NCBI GenBank assembly: GCA_017849435.1
Contig: JAFIGY010000002.1
Location: 248,001 to 312,000 of the forward strand
Direction of reading: 5' to 3'
DNA from: Chitinophaga niabensis
GTDB taxonomy: Bacteria; Bacteroidota; Bacteroidia; Chitinophagales; Chitinophagaceae
Length of the DNA: 64,000 bases
The notes beneath the pieces were generated by a model. That model made no database searches. It was not told the origin of the DNA and worked only from the letters and a program-made list of their open reading frames with translations. Made by a program: the position numbers and the translations under genes. Each line of letters starts with the position of its first letter. Within the stretch, counting starts at the first letter, position 1. Below are positions 1-7,666 of this stretch, piece after piece.

Positions 1-876
1 GCGGGCCTCACCGGTGGGTATGCCGAAGTATACTTTCCCGCCTTCGAGGGAGCCGGGCACGGCACTGGCCGCCAACACAACAGCCCCTTTGCCGATCACG
101 AGGTCTTTGTTCACGCCCACTTGTCCCCACAGAGTCACATTGTCCTCGATGATCGCCTTTCCACCTATACCTACCTGGGCTGCAAAGAGGCAGTTTCTGC
201 CGATCACGGCGCCGTGACCGATATGGATCATGTTATCGAACTTGGTACCTGCCCCGATGATCGTTTTGCCGCTCACTCCTTTATCGATCGTGCAGTTAGC
301 CCCGATCTCCACGTGATCTTCGATCACCACCATCCCGCAGCTTTCCAGCTTGTCATACATCACTTCCCGGTCCGCTCTTTTCTTGAAATAAAAAGCATCC
401 GAACCGATCACGGTGCCGGCATGAATGATCACGTTATCGCCGATAACGGTATGATCATAGATGGTAACGTTGGGATGGATGATGCAGTTCTTCCCGATAC
501 GTACATGATGCCCGATGAACACCCCGGGAGATACGATCGTGCCTTCTCCCACTACAGCCGTATCACTGATGGGCGATGTAGGCGGTACGTAAGGACGGTA
601 TCGTTTAACGAGGCTTACATAAGCACTGAACGGATCGTTCACTACCAGCAATGCCTTGCCTTCCGGAACGGCTACCTGCTTGTTGATGATGATGATCGTA
701 GCCGCGGAGTGCAGGCAGGTATCGTAGTACTTCTCAAAATCAACAAAGGAGATGTCTCCCGTTTCTACCTTGTGTATCTCGTTGATGCCTGTAGCCATCA
801 GCTGATCGTTGCCTGAGAGTGTTGCGCCAATGAGCGCTGCTATTTCTTTTACCGGAATCGGTGCTTCAAACTTCAT
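1..876 (-). CDS. lpxD: LpxD, UDP-3-O-acylglucosamine N-acyltransferase (partial)
   Basis: LpxD adds the N-linked 3-hydroxyacyl chain to UDP-3-O-acyl-glucosamine, the third step of lipid A synthesis, in the cytoplasm. The reading frame starts at the ATG at 876 (MKFEAPIPVKEIAAL) and stays open for 292 codons to the window edge, so the C-terminus is missing; the family is usually about 340 residues. Residues about 1-100 match the LpxD N-terminal uridine-binding domain. From about residue 100 the chain is a run of hexapeptide repeats with the left-handed beta-helix pattern (IGHHVRIG, IIHPNVTIYDHTVIG, IHIGHGAVIG). A TAACTTTG promoter element lies 23 bases upstream of the start. Other lipid A genes would be expected beyond the left edge, but that is inference. 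Confidence 0.93.
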   Translation of the reverse strand, partial: MKFEAPIPVKEIAALIGATLSGNDQLMATGINEIHKVETGDISFVDFEKYYDTCLHSAATIIIINKQVAVPEGKALLVVNDPFSAYVSLVKRYRPYVPPTSPISDTAVVGEGTIVSPGVFIGHHVRIGKNCIIHPNVTIYDHTVIGDNVIIHAGTVIGSDAFYFKKRADREVMYDKLESCGMVVIEDHVEIGANCTIDKGVSGKTIIGAGTKFDNMIHIGHGAVIGRNCLFAAQVGIGGKAIIEDNVTLWGQVGVNKDLVIGKGAVVLAASAVPGSLEGGKVYFGIPTGEAR

Positions 877-898
877 ATGAAACTCGTTAAAGTGAGAG

Positions 899-906
899 CA
901 AAGTTA
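899..906 (-). promoter_or_regulatory. -7 promoter element for lpxD
   Basis: The minus strand reads TAACTTTG, an exact match to the Bacteroidota -7 consensus TAnnTTTG, 23 bases before the lpxD ATG. A TTG lies only about 14 bases further upstream, closer than the usual spacing, so the -33 element is uncertain. Confidence 0.55.
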
Positions 907-1308
907 GGGGGCGTTATCCACAATTTTTTTTTGCTTGTGAATAAAATTTCTTGTAAAATTTTTCTTTTGTGATGAAATTCTTTTTAATATTGTGTAGGGA
1001 ATTTCTTTTCCCTGTACTTACTAACCCATTCACATAACAAGAAAGTCTGATTGTTCTCACGGTCAGACTTTTTTTATTGCCTCTGTAACCCGCTACAGCA
1101 AAGTATTTCAGCCGATACGTTTTTTTGATGTGACGATCCCTGCATATGCCGGTCCGGCTTTTTTGATGTTCCGGTGAAAGGGAAATGCATGATCCCACTT
1201 TTCATTTTTTCATCGCCTTCATTTGTTAAATACCCTTTTTAAGCATCGTTTTTTTGTTAAAAACCGCTTTAAGGCACAAACGACTATCAATTAAACGGAT
1301 AGAAAGTG
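907..1308. other. gene-free stretch between lpxD and the Crp/Fnr gene
   Basis: About 400 A+T-rich bases with no convincing gene. It contains two plus-strand hairpins: a small one, AGGGAA/TTCCCT at 996-1013, and a terminator-like one at 1042-1075. A 94-codon minus-strand frame at 914-1198 has unconvincing, lysine-rich composition and no recognisable domain. The stretch may encode a small plus-strand RNA ending at the second hairpin. Confidence 0.5.
1042..1075 (+). terminator. intrinsic terminator without an obvious upstream gene
   Basis: A 9-bp stem AAAGTCTGA/TCAGACTTT (1042-1050 with 1063-1071) around a 12-base loop runs into a T tract ending at 1075 on the plus strand. The stem is perfect and the T tract lies only on the plus side. 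The flanking genes are both on the minus strand, so the transcript it would end is unknown. Confidence 0.6.
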
Positions 1309-2025
1309 TTAATCCTGCAGATTCGCCATCCTGATGAGCTGTTGAAGGCGTAGTATCCTGATCTTTTTGCCGCTCAGATCAATCACTTTCTCCTTCTTGA
1401 ATTCGGACAGCAGACGGATAGCAGATTCTGTGGCGGTCCCCACCAGGTTGGCGATCTCTTCGCGGGAGAGGGTTACGTTGATGGTTTGATCGTCGGCTTC
1501 CAGGCCGTAGGTTTCCTTGAGCGTGAGCAGGGTTTCCGCCAGCCGCTCGCGCACGGGTTTCTGTGCAAGATGTGTGATCTTTTGTTCCGCCTTTCTCAGT
1601 TCGCTGGTGAGTATCTGCATCATGTGAAGGGAAAGTGCGGTATCCTTTTGCAGGATGTCCAGGAACACATCGCGGGGTATGAAACAAACGGCGCTGTCTT
1701 CCAGTACGGTAGCTGTTGCGGTATACGGTTCGTTGCTAATGAGCGCTTTATACCCGATGAGGTCGCCCGGCTTTACAAGACGGATGATCTGTTCCTTCCC
1801 TTCATCTCCGCTATGCGAAAGCTTCACCTTACCGGTGTTGATGCTGTAAATACCATAAGGATGCGCCCCTTCCTGGAAGATCACCTGACCTTTACGGTAT
1901 ACGGCACACTGTTTGGCTTCTGCTATTTCAGCTACATGCGCTGGCGTGGCTGTAGAAAAAATATCGCTCAGGTACTTGTTACAAAACCGGCATTCTGTTT
2001 GATCGCTTGACATATCATACGCCAT
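1309..2025 (-). CDS. Crp/Fnr family transcriptional regulator
   Basis: A 238-residue regulator of the Crp/Fnr family. Residues about 25-140 form the cyclic-nucleotide-binding-type beta-barrel (FQEGAHPYGIYSINTGKVKL, then KPGDLIGY). Residues about 150-230 form the Crp-type winged helix, with a recognition segment reading LSREEIANLVGTATESAIR. The N-terminus has CRFC, but the full four-cysteine Fnr iron-sulfur set is not evident, so oxygen sensing cannot be claimed. The start could be the ATG at 2025 or the one at 2013; both lie just downstream of a strong TTTG-N20-TAATTTTG promoter, and I keep the first. The gene is monocistronic and divergent from the pseudouridine synthase gene. Confidence 0.88.
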   Translation of the reverse strand: MAYDMSSDQTECRFCNKYLSDIFSTATPAHVAEIAEAKQCAVYRKGQVIFQEGAHPYGIYSINTGKVKLSHSGDEGKEQIIRLVKPGDLIGYKALISNEPYTATATVLEDSAVCFIPRDVFLDILQKDTALSLHMMQILTSELRKAEQKITHLAQKPVRERLAETLLTLKETYGLEADDQTINVTLSREEIANLVGTATESAIRLLSEFKKEKVIDLSGKKIRILRLQQLIRMANLQD

Positions 2026-2042
2026 AAAACGGCTGGATGCCG

Positions 2043-2074
2043 CAAAATTACTAATTTACAGGCCCTTAACCAAA
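2043..2074 (-). promoter_or_regulatory. promoter of the Crp/Fnr gene
   Basis: The minus strand carries TTTG (2074 to 2071), a 20-base spacer and TAATTTTG (2050 to 2043). This is an exact match in both boxes and spacing to the Bacteroidota promoter. The predicted start of transcription leaves a leader of about ten bases before the ATG at 2025. Confidence 0.75.
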
Positions 2075-2083
2075 GCAAGCGCC

Positions 2084-2671
2084 GTGAGCCTCCTCTATTT
2101 TGTTGTGTATAAGCCGTATGAGGTACTGACCCGTTTTGGGAAGGAAGGGGATAAAGCCGTGCTGTCCGACCACTTTTCTGTTCCCCGGGATGTATATCCC
2201 GTAGGCCGCCTCGATTACGACAGTGAAGGGCTCCTGATCCTCACGAACGACAAGTCGCTCAATCATCGCCTGCTCGATCCCCAACAAGGACATGAAAGGG
2301 AATATTGGGTGCAGGTAGACGGTGCGGTCACCAATGCCGCCATTCAGCAATTACGGGAAGGCGTGCAGATCAATATCGATGGTAAACCATACCGCACCCG
2401 CGGATGCGATGCGGAAATATTTTCCGAAACTCCTTTTGTTCCTGAACGACATCCTCCCATCCGTTTCCGGAAGCACATACCCGCTCCCTGGATCCGGCTG
2501 ATATTGCGTGAAGGAAAGAACCGCCAGGTGCGCAGGATGACTGCTGCCGTTGGCTTTCCCACGTTGAGGCTTATCCGTTACCGCATCGGGAAACTGGACG
2601 TCTCGAACATGCAGCCCGGCGATCTTATATCGCTGTCAAGGCAGGAGATCTATAGTGCCCTTTTCCCCTGA
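2084..2671 (+). CDS. rRNA pseudouridine synthase, RluE-like
   Basis: A 195-residue pseudouridine synthase of the RsuA/RluB/E/F group. It isomerises a uridine in ribosomal RNA, probably 23S. The catalytic motif is GRLDYDSEGLLILTND near residues 41-56, with the catalytic Asp in GRLD. A second family motif, LREGKNRQVRRM, lies near residues 141-152. There is no N-terminal S4 domain, and the protein begins directly with the synthase core (FVVYKPYEVL), which resembles RluE rather than RsuA or RluB. The start is a GTG at 2084, because no in-frame ATG precedes the core. It is divergent from the Crp/Fnr gene and shares its short promoter region. Confidence 0.85.
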   Translation: MSLLYFVVYKPYEVLTRFGKEGDKAVLSDHFSVPRDVYPVGRLDYDSEGLLILTNDKSLNHRLLDPQQGHEREYWVQVDGAVTNAAIQQLREGVQINIDGKPYRTRGCDAEIFSETPFVPERHPPIRFRKHIPAPWIRLILREGKNRQVRRMTAAVGFPTLRLIRYRIGKLDVSNMQPGDLISLSRQEIYSALFP

Positions 2672-2696
2672 ACGTAGAAATATGGCTGAATTTAAC

Positions 2697-2704
2697 TAGG
2701 TTTG
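2697..2704 (+). promoter_or_regulatory. -7 promoter element for yicC
   Basis: TAGGTTTG matches TAnnTTTG exactly and lies 18 bases upstream of the yicC ATG. No TTG is found at the usual -33 distance. It would drive the yicC-gldH-kinase run. Confidence 0.5.
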
Positions 2705-2722
2705 TCACAATAAACTGTTAAT

Positions 2723-3598
2723 ATGCTCAAATCCATGACCGGCTTTGGCCGTGCTGAGGTAACCCGGGGAGAAACAACTATTGTAGTGGAGGTCAAATCC
2801 CTCAATGGCAAACAGTTTGAGGTAAACCTTAAAATGTCTCCTTTGTTGAAACCCTACGAGTTTGACATCCGCAACCTGCTGCAACAGGAACTGCAGCGCG
2901 GTACGCTGGACGCCACCATCAACGTCAAACAGAACGGCGCTACCCGCCCGGTAGTGATCAATTCGGAACTGGCGCGCTACTATCACCAGGCCATCACTTC
3001 CCTGGCAAACGAACTGCAACTGCCGCAGGAAGATATGCTGAACGTACTGATGAAACTTCCGGAAGTGGTCACCCCCGCAACGGAACAAATAGAAGAATCC
3101 GAGTGGCTGGAAGTAGAAAAGGTGATCCGCACCGCTATCGGTGATATGGATGCGCACCGCGTAGACGAAGGCGCCATGCTGGAAAAAGACCTCCTGCTCC
3201 GTATCGATAACATCCTGCTGTATTCCGAGAAAGTGAAGGAGCTGGATCCGCTTCGGAAAGACCGCGTGCGTACCCGCCTCGAAAGTCTGCTCGCTGAATA
3301 TGTAGGGAAAGATAATGTAGATGGTAACCGCCTGGAACAGGAGCTGATCTTTTACCTGGAGAAGCTGGATATTTCCGAAGAGCTGATCCGTCTCCAGAAT
3401 CACTGCCGTTACTTCCGTGATATCCTTTCCGAAGCCGAGCCCGCCAAAGGCAAAAAGCTGGGATTCGTGTTGCAGGAGATCGGCCGGGAAATCAACACCA
3501 CCGGTTCCAAAGCGAACGATGCCGGTATCCAGCAATGGGTAGTGATGATGAAAGACGAACTTGAAAAAGCCAAAGAGCAAGTGCTCAATGTGCTGTAA
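2723..3598 (+). CDS. yicC: YicC/YloC-family endoribonuclease
   Basis: A 291-residue protein of the YicC/YloC family, known in E. coli as an endoribonuclease that affects small-RNA turnover. It begins with the family signature LKSMTGFGRAEV. Around residues 180-291 it has the C-terminal domain with NRLEQELIFYLEKLDISEE and a closing GREINTTGSKANDAGIQ motif, as expected for the family. The length is normal. It is followed 24 bases downstream by gldH, so the two are probably cotranscribed. The start is the first ATG, which carries the conserved N-terminal motif. Confidence 0.93.
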   Translation: MLKSMTGFGRAEVTRGETTIVVEVKSLNGKQFEVNLKMSPLLKPYEFDIRNLLQQELQRGTLDATINVKQNGATRPVVINSELARYYHQAITSLANELQLPQEDMLNVLMKLPEVVTPATEQIEESEWLEVEKVIRTAIGDMDAHRVDEGAMLEKDLLLRIDNILLYSEKVKELDPLRKDRVRTRLESLLAEYVGKDNVDGNRLEQELIFYLEKLDISEELIRLQNHCRYFRDILSEAEPAKGKKLGFVLQEIGREINTTGSKANDAGIQQWVVMMKDELEKAKEQVLNVL

Positions 3599-3622
3599 AC
3601 GCCTTATAAAAAAGATCGGAAG

Positions 3623-4132
3623 ATGAAGCTGCGACTCACCTGCGCCTTGCTGAGCCTGCTGGCTTTTGCCTGTAAGCCTCCCAGGATGGATACCTTCGAG
3701 AAGAACCGTGATATCCCGCATTCCAAATGGGCGGCAGACAACAGACCGGCATTTGAACTGGAGCTTTCCCCGGAAGATACCGCGTATTATTACAACATCT
3801 ATGTGAACGTCCGCCATACGGACGCTTACGCTTACAATAACCTGTGGCTGCTCGTAAGCACGCAGCAGCCGGGAGACAGTACCGCCGCTGTGCGCCGTGT
3901 TGAACTGCCGCTGGCGGATACTTACGGCAAATGGACCGGCAGCGCGGTCAATGGCATTATCGTCACCGGAGCGGATGATATCTTCGAACATCGCATTCCC
4001 ATCCAGCAAAATGCCATCTTCTCCAAACCCGGTCTTTACCGCTTTACCTTTGAGCAGAATATGCGCCAGAACCCGTTGCCGGATATCCTTAGCATGGGCC
4101 TGCGCATCGAAAAAGCCGCACCGCGGAAATAA
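3623..4132 (+). CDS. gldH: gliding motility lipoprotein GldH
   Basis: A 169-residue lipoprotein. The N-terminus has a type II signal ending LLAFAC, with Cys17 as the lipidated residue. The rest matches GldH, with YNIYVNVRHTDAYAYNNLWL near residues 53-72 as the most recognisable stretch. In Flavobacterium johnsoniae GldH is required for gliding; many Bacteroidota keep it, and motility of this organism is inference only. It ends 6 bases before a histidine kinase gene, an unusual close pairing. The presence of GldH helps place the genome in the Bacteroidota. Confidence 0.88.
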   Translation: MKLRLTCALLSLLAFACKPPRMDTFEKNRDIPHSKWAADNRPAFELELSPEDTAYYYNIYVNVRHTDAYAYNNLWLLVSTQQPGDSTAAVRRVELPLADTYGKWTGSAVNGIIVTGADDIFEHRIPIQQNAIFSKPGLYRFTFEQNMRQNPLPDILSMGLRIEKAAPRK

Positions 4133-4138
4133 CAAAGC

Positions 4139-5155
4139 ATGAAGAGATCTTCCTCCGGCCTGCAAAACAGAAAAGTGATCACCGGCATCTACATTTTCGT
4201 GCTGGCTTACACCGTACTGCAACTGGTATGGTGGGGCATCCTGCTGCATCATCAAAGCAAACAGATCGCCCGGTACGAACAAACGGAGCTTACGCATCGT
4301 GTGCACGAGCTCACTCAGCCCGCGGAGTTCATGGTGGAGATGCAACGGCTGCATAAGGAGCAGCAGATGCGCACCTTCAAATATGTTGGCGAAGGCATTA
4401 TCTTCCTCGTGCTCATCCTTGCCGGCGCCGCACTCGTATACCGCGCCGTATGGAAGCAGATGCGGCTTTCCCAGCAACAGGAAAACTTCATGATGGCCGT
4501 TACGCATGAGCTGAAAAGTCCTATCGCAGTGGCCAAGCTGAACCTGGAAACCCTCCGCAGGCACCAGCTGGATGAGGAAAAGCGGGCAAAGCTGCTGGAT
4601 ACCACTATCCGGGAAACCAATCGCCTCGACCAGCTATGCGATAACATCCTCCTCGCCTCCCAGTTCGAACATCAGAAGTACCAGCCGTTCCTCGAACACC
4701 TGGATTTCTCCAGACTCCTGCAATCCGGCGTGGATGAACTGCAAAGCCGCACCCCCAGCCATCCCCTTACGGCAGACATCCTGCCGGATGTGTGGCTGAA
4801 TGCGGACAAGTTCATGATGCACCTCATGCTCAACAATCTCGTGGAGAACGCCGTGAAATACGCACCCAAAGGCTCGCCTATTCGCGTGCGGCTGTATGAG
4901 CGGGATAAGACTTTAAAGCTGGAAATAAGCGACGAAGGGCAAGGGATCCCGTTGGGGGAAAGAAGCAAGATCTTCATGAAGTTCTACCGCATCGGCAACG
5001 AGAACACCCGCAAATCGAAGGGCTCCGGCCTCGGACTATACCTGACCAAAAAGATCGTGGAGCAGCATGGCGGCAGCATAACGGTGAGGGACAATGTTCC
5101 GCAAGGCACCTGCTTCGAGATCACCTGGAACGATTATTCCCTGCAATCCGCATAA
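4139..5155 (+). CDS. sensor histidine kinase
   Basis: A 338-residue membrane histidine kinase. Two membrane segments (about 14-36 and 84-104) enclose a short external loop of about 45 residues, too small for a classical sensor domain. The dimerisation box has the phospho-accepting His123 in VTHELKSPIAV. The ATPase domain carries an N box (NNLVENAVKYAP), DEGQGIP and GSGLGLYLTKKIVEQHGG, so the enzyme looks fully active. The response regulator gene follows 53 bases downstream. The gene begins 6 bases after gldH, suggesting one transcript. The signal sensed is unknown. Confidence 0.93.
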   Translation: MKRSSSGLQNRKVITGIYIFVLAYTVLQLVWWGILLHHQSKQIARYEQTELTHRVHELTQPAEFMVEMQRLHKEQQMRTFKYVGEGIIFLVLILAGAALVYRAVWKQMRLSQQQENFMMAVTHELKSPIAVAKLNLETLRRHQLDEEKRAKLLDTTIRETNRLDQLCDNILLASQFEHQKYQPFLEHLDFSRLLQSGVDELQSRTPSHPLTADILPDVWLNADKFMMHLMLNNLVENAVKYAPKGSPIRVRLYERDKTLKLEISDEGQGIPLGERSKIFMKFYRIGNENTRKSKGSGLGLYLTKKIVEQHGGSITVRDNVPQGTCFEITWNDYSLQSA

Positions 5156-5208
5156 AATTAACCAGTTGTCCGTAATTTTATAGGCAATAAGCTAAATACC
5201 ACATCAAT

Positions 5209-5919
5209 ATGAAGGAAGCGACCAAAGCATCAATATTGCTGGTAGAAGACGAAGAGAACCTTCAGGAAGCCCTCAAGCTGAACCTGGAGCTGGAAGGATA
5301 TGAAGTAACCGCGGTAGATAATGGTACAACCGCGTTAAAAGCCGTAAAGAACGAATACTTTGATCTGATCATTCTCGATATCATGCTGCCCGAAATGGAT
5401 GGCATCGCCGTTTGCGAAAACATCCGCATCCAGAACAATGAAGTGCCCATCCTCTTCCTCAGCGCCAAGAACAGCAGCGCTGACCGGGTACTGGGACTGA
5501 AAAAGGGCGGGGATGATTACATGACCAAACCCTTCAACCTGGAAGAGCTTTTGCTTCGCGTGGAGAAACTGATCGTGAAAAACAAGAAGATCCAGGATAA
5601 GGACAGCGTGCCCAATATCTATCGCTTCGGTAATAACATGATCGATTTTGCCGCACAGGAATGCGTGGGAAAAGATGGCAAACAACATGAGCTGAGCAAG
5701 AAAGAGACCATGCTCCTCAAGCTGCTCATCGAGAACAAAGGCGAAGTAGTTACACGCGAAAAGATTCTGCAGGTGGTTTGGGGGTATAATGTTTATCCCA
5801 CTACCCGCACCATCGATAATTTCATTCTCAACTTCCGCAAGTACTTTGAGCAGGACAGCCGTAATTCGCAGTACTTCCACTCCGTACGCGGCGTGGGCTA
5901 CAAATTCACGGACGGCTGA
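5209..5919 (+). CDS. OmpR-family response regulator
   Basis: A 236-residue response regulator and DNA-binding protein. The receiver domain (about 8-122) has the acidic pair in LVEDEE, phospho-accepting Asp57 in LIILDIMLPEMDG and Lys107 in MTKPF. The C-terminal winged helix (about 140-235) has the OmpR pattern, with TRTIDNFILNFRKYFE and VRGVGYKF at the end. It is the partner of the kinase just upstream. The spacer between them contains no terminator, so a shared transcript is likely. Confidence 0.94.
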   Translation: MKEATKASILLVEDEENLQEALKLNLELEGYEVTAVDNGTTALKAVKNEYFDLIILDIMLPEMDGIAVCENIRIQNNEVPILFLSAKNSSADRVLGLKKGGDDYMTKPFNLEELLLRVEKLIVKNKKIQDKDSVPNIYRFGNNMIDFAAQECVGKDGKQHELSKKETMLLKLLIENKGEVVTREKILQVVWGYNVYPTTRTIDNFILNFRKYFEQDSRNSQYFHSVRGVGYKFTDG

Positions 5920-6000
5920 TACCACCTATTTCTGTCCTGCTGCCACCTGTAAGCCGCCACCCGCCAGCTATTCAATCTCCCTTTCCCGGGATTTGAAGGC

Positions 6001-6882
6001 ATGGTATATTTGATTGGCTTAGGAATTCTAACTATGTATAACCCCTTTTTGCATGGATCGGCATTACTGCATATTGGCTTTGCGCTTCCGTTAAACGGAA
6101 AAGTTTTCTACTGGGCATGTTTTGTTATCGTTGTAGGAATACTGAGCCTTTCTTTCTGGCTAAGAGATAGAAGGCTCCGCAGGAAAATGCAGGAAAGGAT
6201 CGCGGCACAACGCAGTCGCGCTTCTTTGGAACTGCACGTGTTTCAATCGCAAATGGACCCGCATTTTATTTTCAATAGTCTCAACGCCATTCACCGTTAC
6301 ATCCTTTCCGCCAGCACTGAAGAAGCGTCCATCCATCTCACCCGTTTCTCCCGGTTGATGCGGCTGACGCTGGAGAACGGCAGCAAGGAGTGGGTAAGCC
6401 TGAAAGAGGAGCTGGAAGCGCTGGAGCTATATCTTCAGCTGGAACAGCTTCGGTTCCAGGGGCAGTTTGAATATGAGATATGCTGCCATCCTACATTGCA
6501 GGATATGGAAGCGCTGGTACCGCCCTTCCTGGTGCAGCCTTACGTACAAAACGCCATCTGGCACCGCCTGCTGCAAAAAGCATCGGAAGGCAGGCCAAGG
6601 ATAGTAGTAAAAGCAGGCCGGCAGGATGGAGGGGTATATATCCGGCTGGAGGATAACGGAATGGCCCGGCAGGGGGTTTTCCATCAACATCAGCAGCACA
6701 CTGCCGGTACAACAATGGCCGCCGAAAGGCTCCATTGGCTGAATACCCGGTATCATACACAGGCAACCGTTACCACCGGCCATCTTTATGACCCTCATCA
6801 CAGGAAAACCGGCACCTATACATTGATACAGCTGCCGGATGTGACCGAGACTTCATTACCGGAAGAAGCGGCTTTTTTTTAG
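6001..6882 (+). CDS. LytS-like histidine kinase with degraded ATP-binding motifs
   Basis: A 293-residue protein with one clear membrane segment (about 36-54), then a LytS/YehU-type His_kinase domain with His88 in SQMDPHFIFNSLNAIHRY. The ATPase part is unusual. Where relatives have an N box such as VENAIWHGL, this protein reads VQNAIWHRL (about 180-188). The G1 box reads DNGMAR instead of DNGxGR, and no clear G2 box is seen. It may be a weak kinase, a phosphatase or a pseudokinase. The LytTR regulator gene follows 40 bases downstream. There is no extracellular sensor domain. The start at 6001 is the first ATG, and a later start at 6034 is possible. Confidence 0.85.
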   Translation: MVYLIGLGILTMYNPFLHGSALLHIGFALPLNGKVFYWACFVIVVGILSLSFWLRDRRLRRKMQERIAAQRSRASLELHVFQSQMDPHFIFNSLNAIHRYILSASTEEASIHLTRFSRLMRLTLENGSKEWVSLKEELEALELYLQLEQLRFQGQFEYEICCHPTLQDMEALVPPFLVQPYVQNAIWHRLLQKASEGRPRIVVKAGRQDGGVYIRLEDNGMARQGVFHQHQQHTAGTTMAAERLHWLNTRYHTQATVTTGHLYDPHHRKTGTYTLIQLPDVTETSLPEEAAFF

Positions 6883-6922
6883 TAAATTAGAGGTAAGGAC
6901 GTCATCCAGAATCAGAGAGCTT

Positions 6923-7666
6923 ATGCAAGCGATCATTATTGACGATGAGCTACACTGTAGAGACGTGCTGCAAATGCTGCTGGCGCGTTATTGTCCGGAA
7001 GTAACGGTGATGGCATCGTGCGCCGGTCCGGACGAAGGGCTGAATGCCATAGAAAAGCTCCAGCCGGAGCTTGTTTTCCTGGACGTGGAAATGCCGGGAA
7101 TGAACGGGTTCGAACTGCTGGAACATTGCACCCGCCGCTCGTTCGCCATTATTTTCACCACTGCTTACGACCAGTATGCCATCAAGGCCATCCGGCAAAG
7201 CGCCCTTGACTTTCTGCTAAAACCGGTAGATAAGGACGAGCTCATCCAGAGCGTCAGGAAAGCATTCTCACAGGCACATCAAACGGTTCCCAGGGTAGAC
7301 AACCTGCTGGAGTTCCTTCACCGGCACCTGCAACACAATGAACGCATTGCACTTCCCACGGTGGAAGGTCTTCGCATGATGCCCGTAAAGGATATCGTTT
7401 ACTGCGAATCCGAAGGCGGCTACACAAAGGTGTTCCTTCAGCATCAGGGAAAGCCCGCACTCATCTGCCGAACGCTCAAAGAAGTGGAAGATACGCTGAG
7501 GGACAAGGGGTTTTTCCGTGTACATAACAGCTACCTCATCAACCTGTCATACATGTACAAATACATCAAAGGAGATGGCGGGGAGATCATCATGTCTGAC
7601 GGGAAGAGTATTCCGGTATCCCGGAACAGGAAACAGGATTTTCTGACAAGGATTGAGAGATTATAG
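6923..7666 (+). CDS. LytTR-family response regulator
   Basis: A 247-residue response regulator. The receiver domain (1-120) has the acidic pair in IIIDDEL, phospho-accepting Asp54 in VFLDVEMPGMNGF and Lys100 in DFLLKPVDK. The LytTR DNA-binding domain (about 140-245) shows the family stretches DIVYCESEGGYTKVFL, FFRVHNSYLINL and IPVSRNRKQDFL. It is paired with the LytS-like kinase upstream. Its receiver looks intact even though that kinase looks impaired. The 3' end overlaps the convergent batE stop region by 6 bases. Confidence 0.94.
   Translation: MQAIIIDDELHCRDVLQMLLARYCPEVTVMASCAGPDEGLNAIEKLQPELVFLDVEMPGMNGFELLEHCTRRSFAIIFTTAYDQYAIKAIRQSALDFLLKPVDKDELIQSVRKAFSQAHQTVPRVDNLLEFLHRHLQHNERIALPTVEGLRMMPVKDIVYCESEGGYTKVFLQHQGKPALICRTLKEVEDTLRDKGFFRVHNSYLINLSYMYKYIKGDGGEIIMSDGKSIPVSRNRKQDFLTRIERL

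Noticed and set aside
121-816. 231-codon plus-strand frame inside lpxD
   Set aside because: It is antisense to the clear lpxD hexapeptide-repeat gene; its sequence is a shadow of that coding frame and has no known domain.
914-1198. 94-codon minus-strand frame
   Set aside because: Low-complexity, basic composition, no promoter in the right place and no domain; it lies across two hairpins. A small RNA is more likely.
2705-4564. 619-codon minus-strand frame
   Set aside because: Antisense to yicC, gldH and the histidine kinase, all of which have recognised motifs; long only because of codon bias in the real genes.
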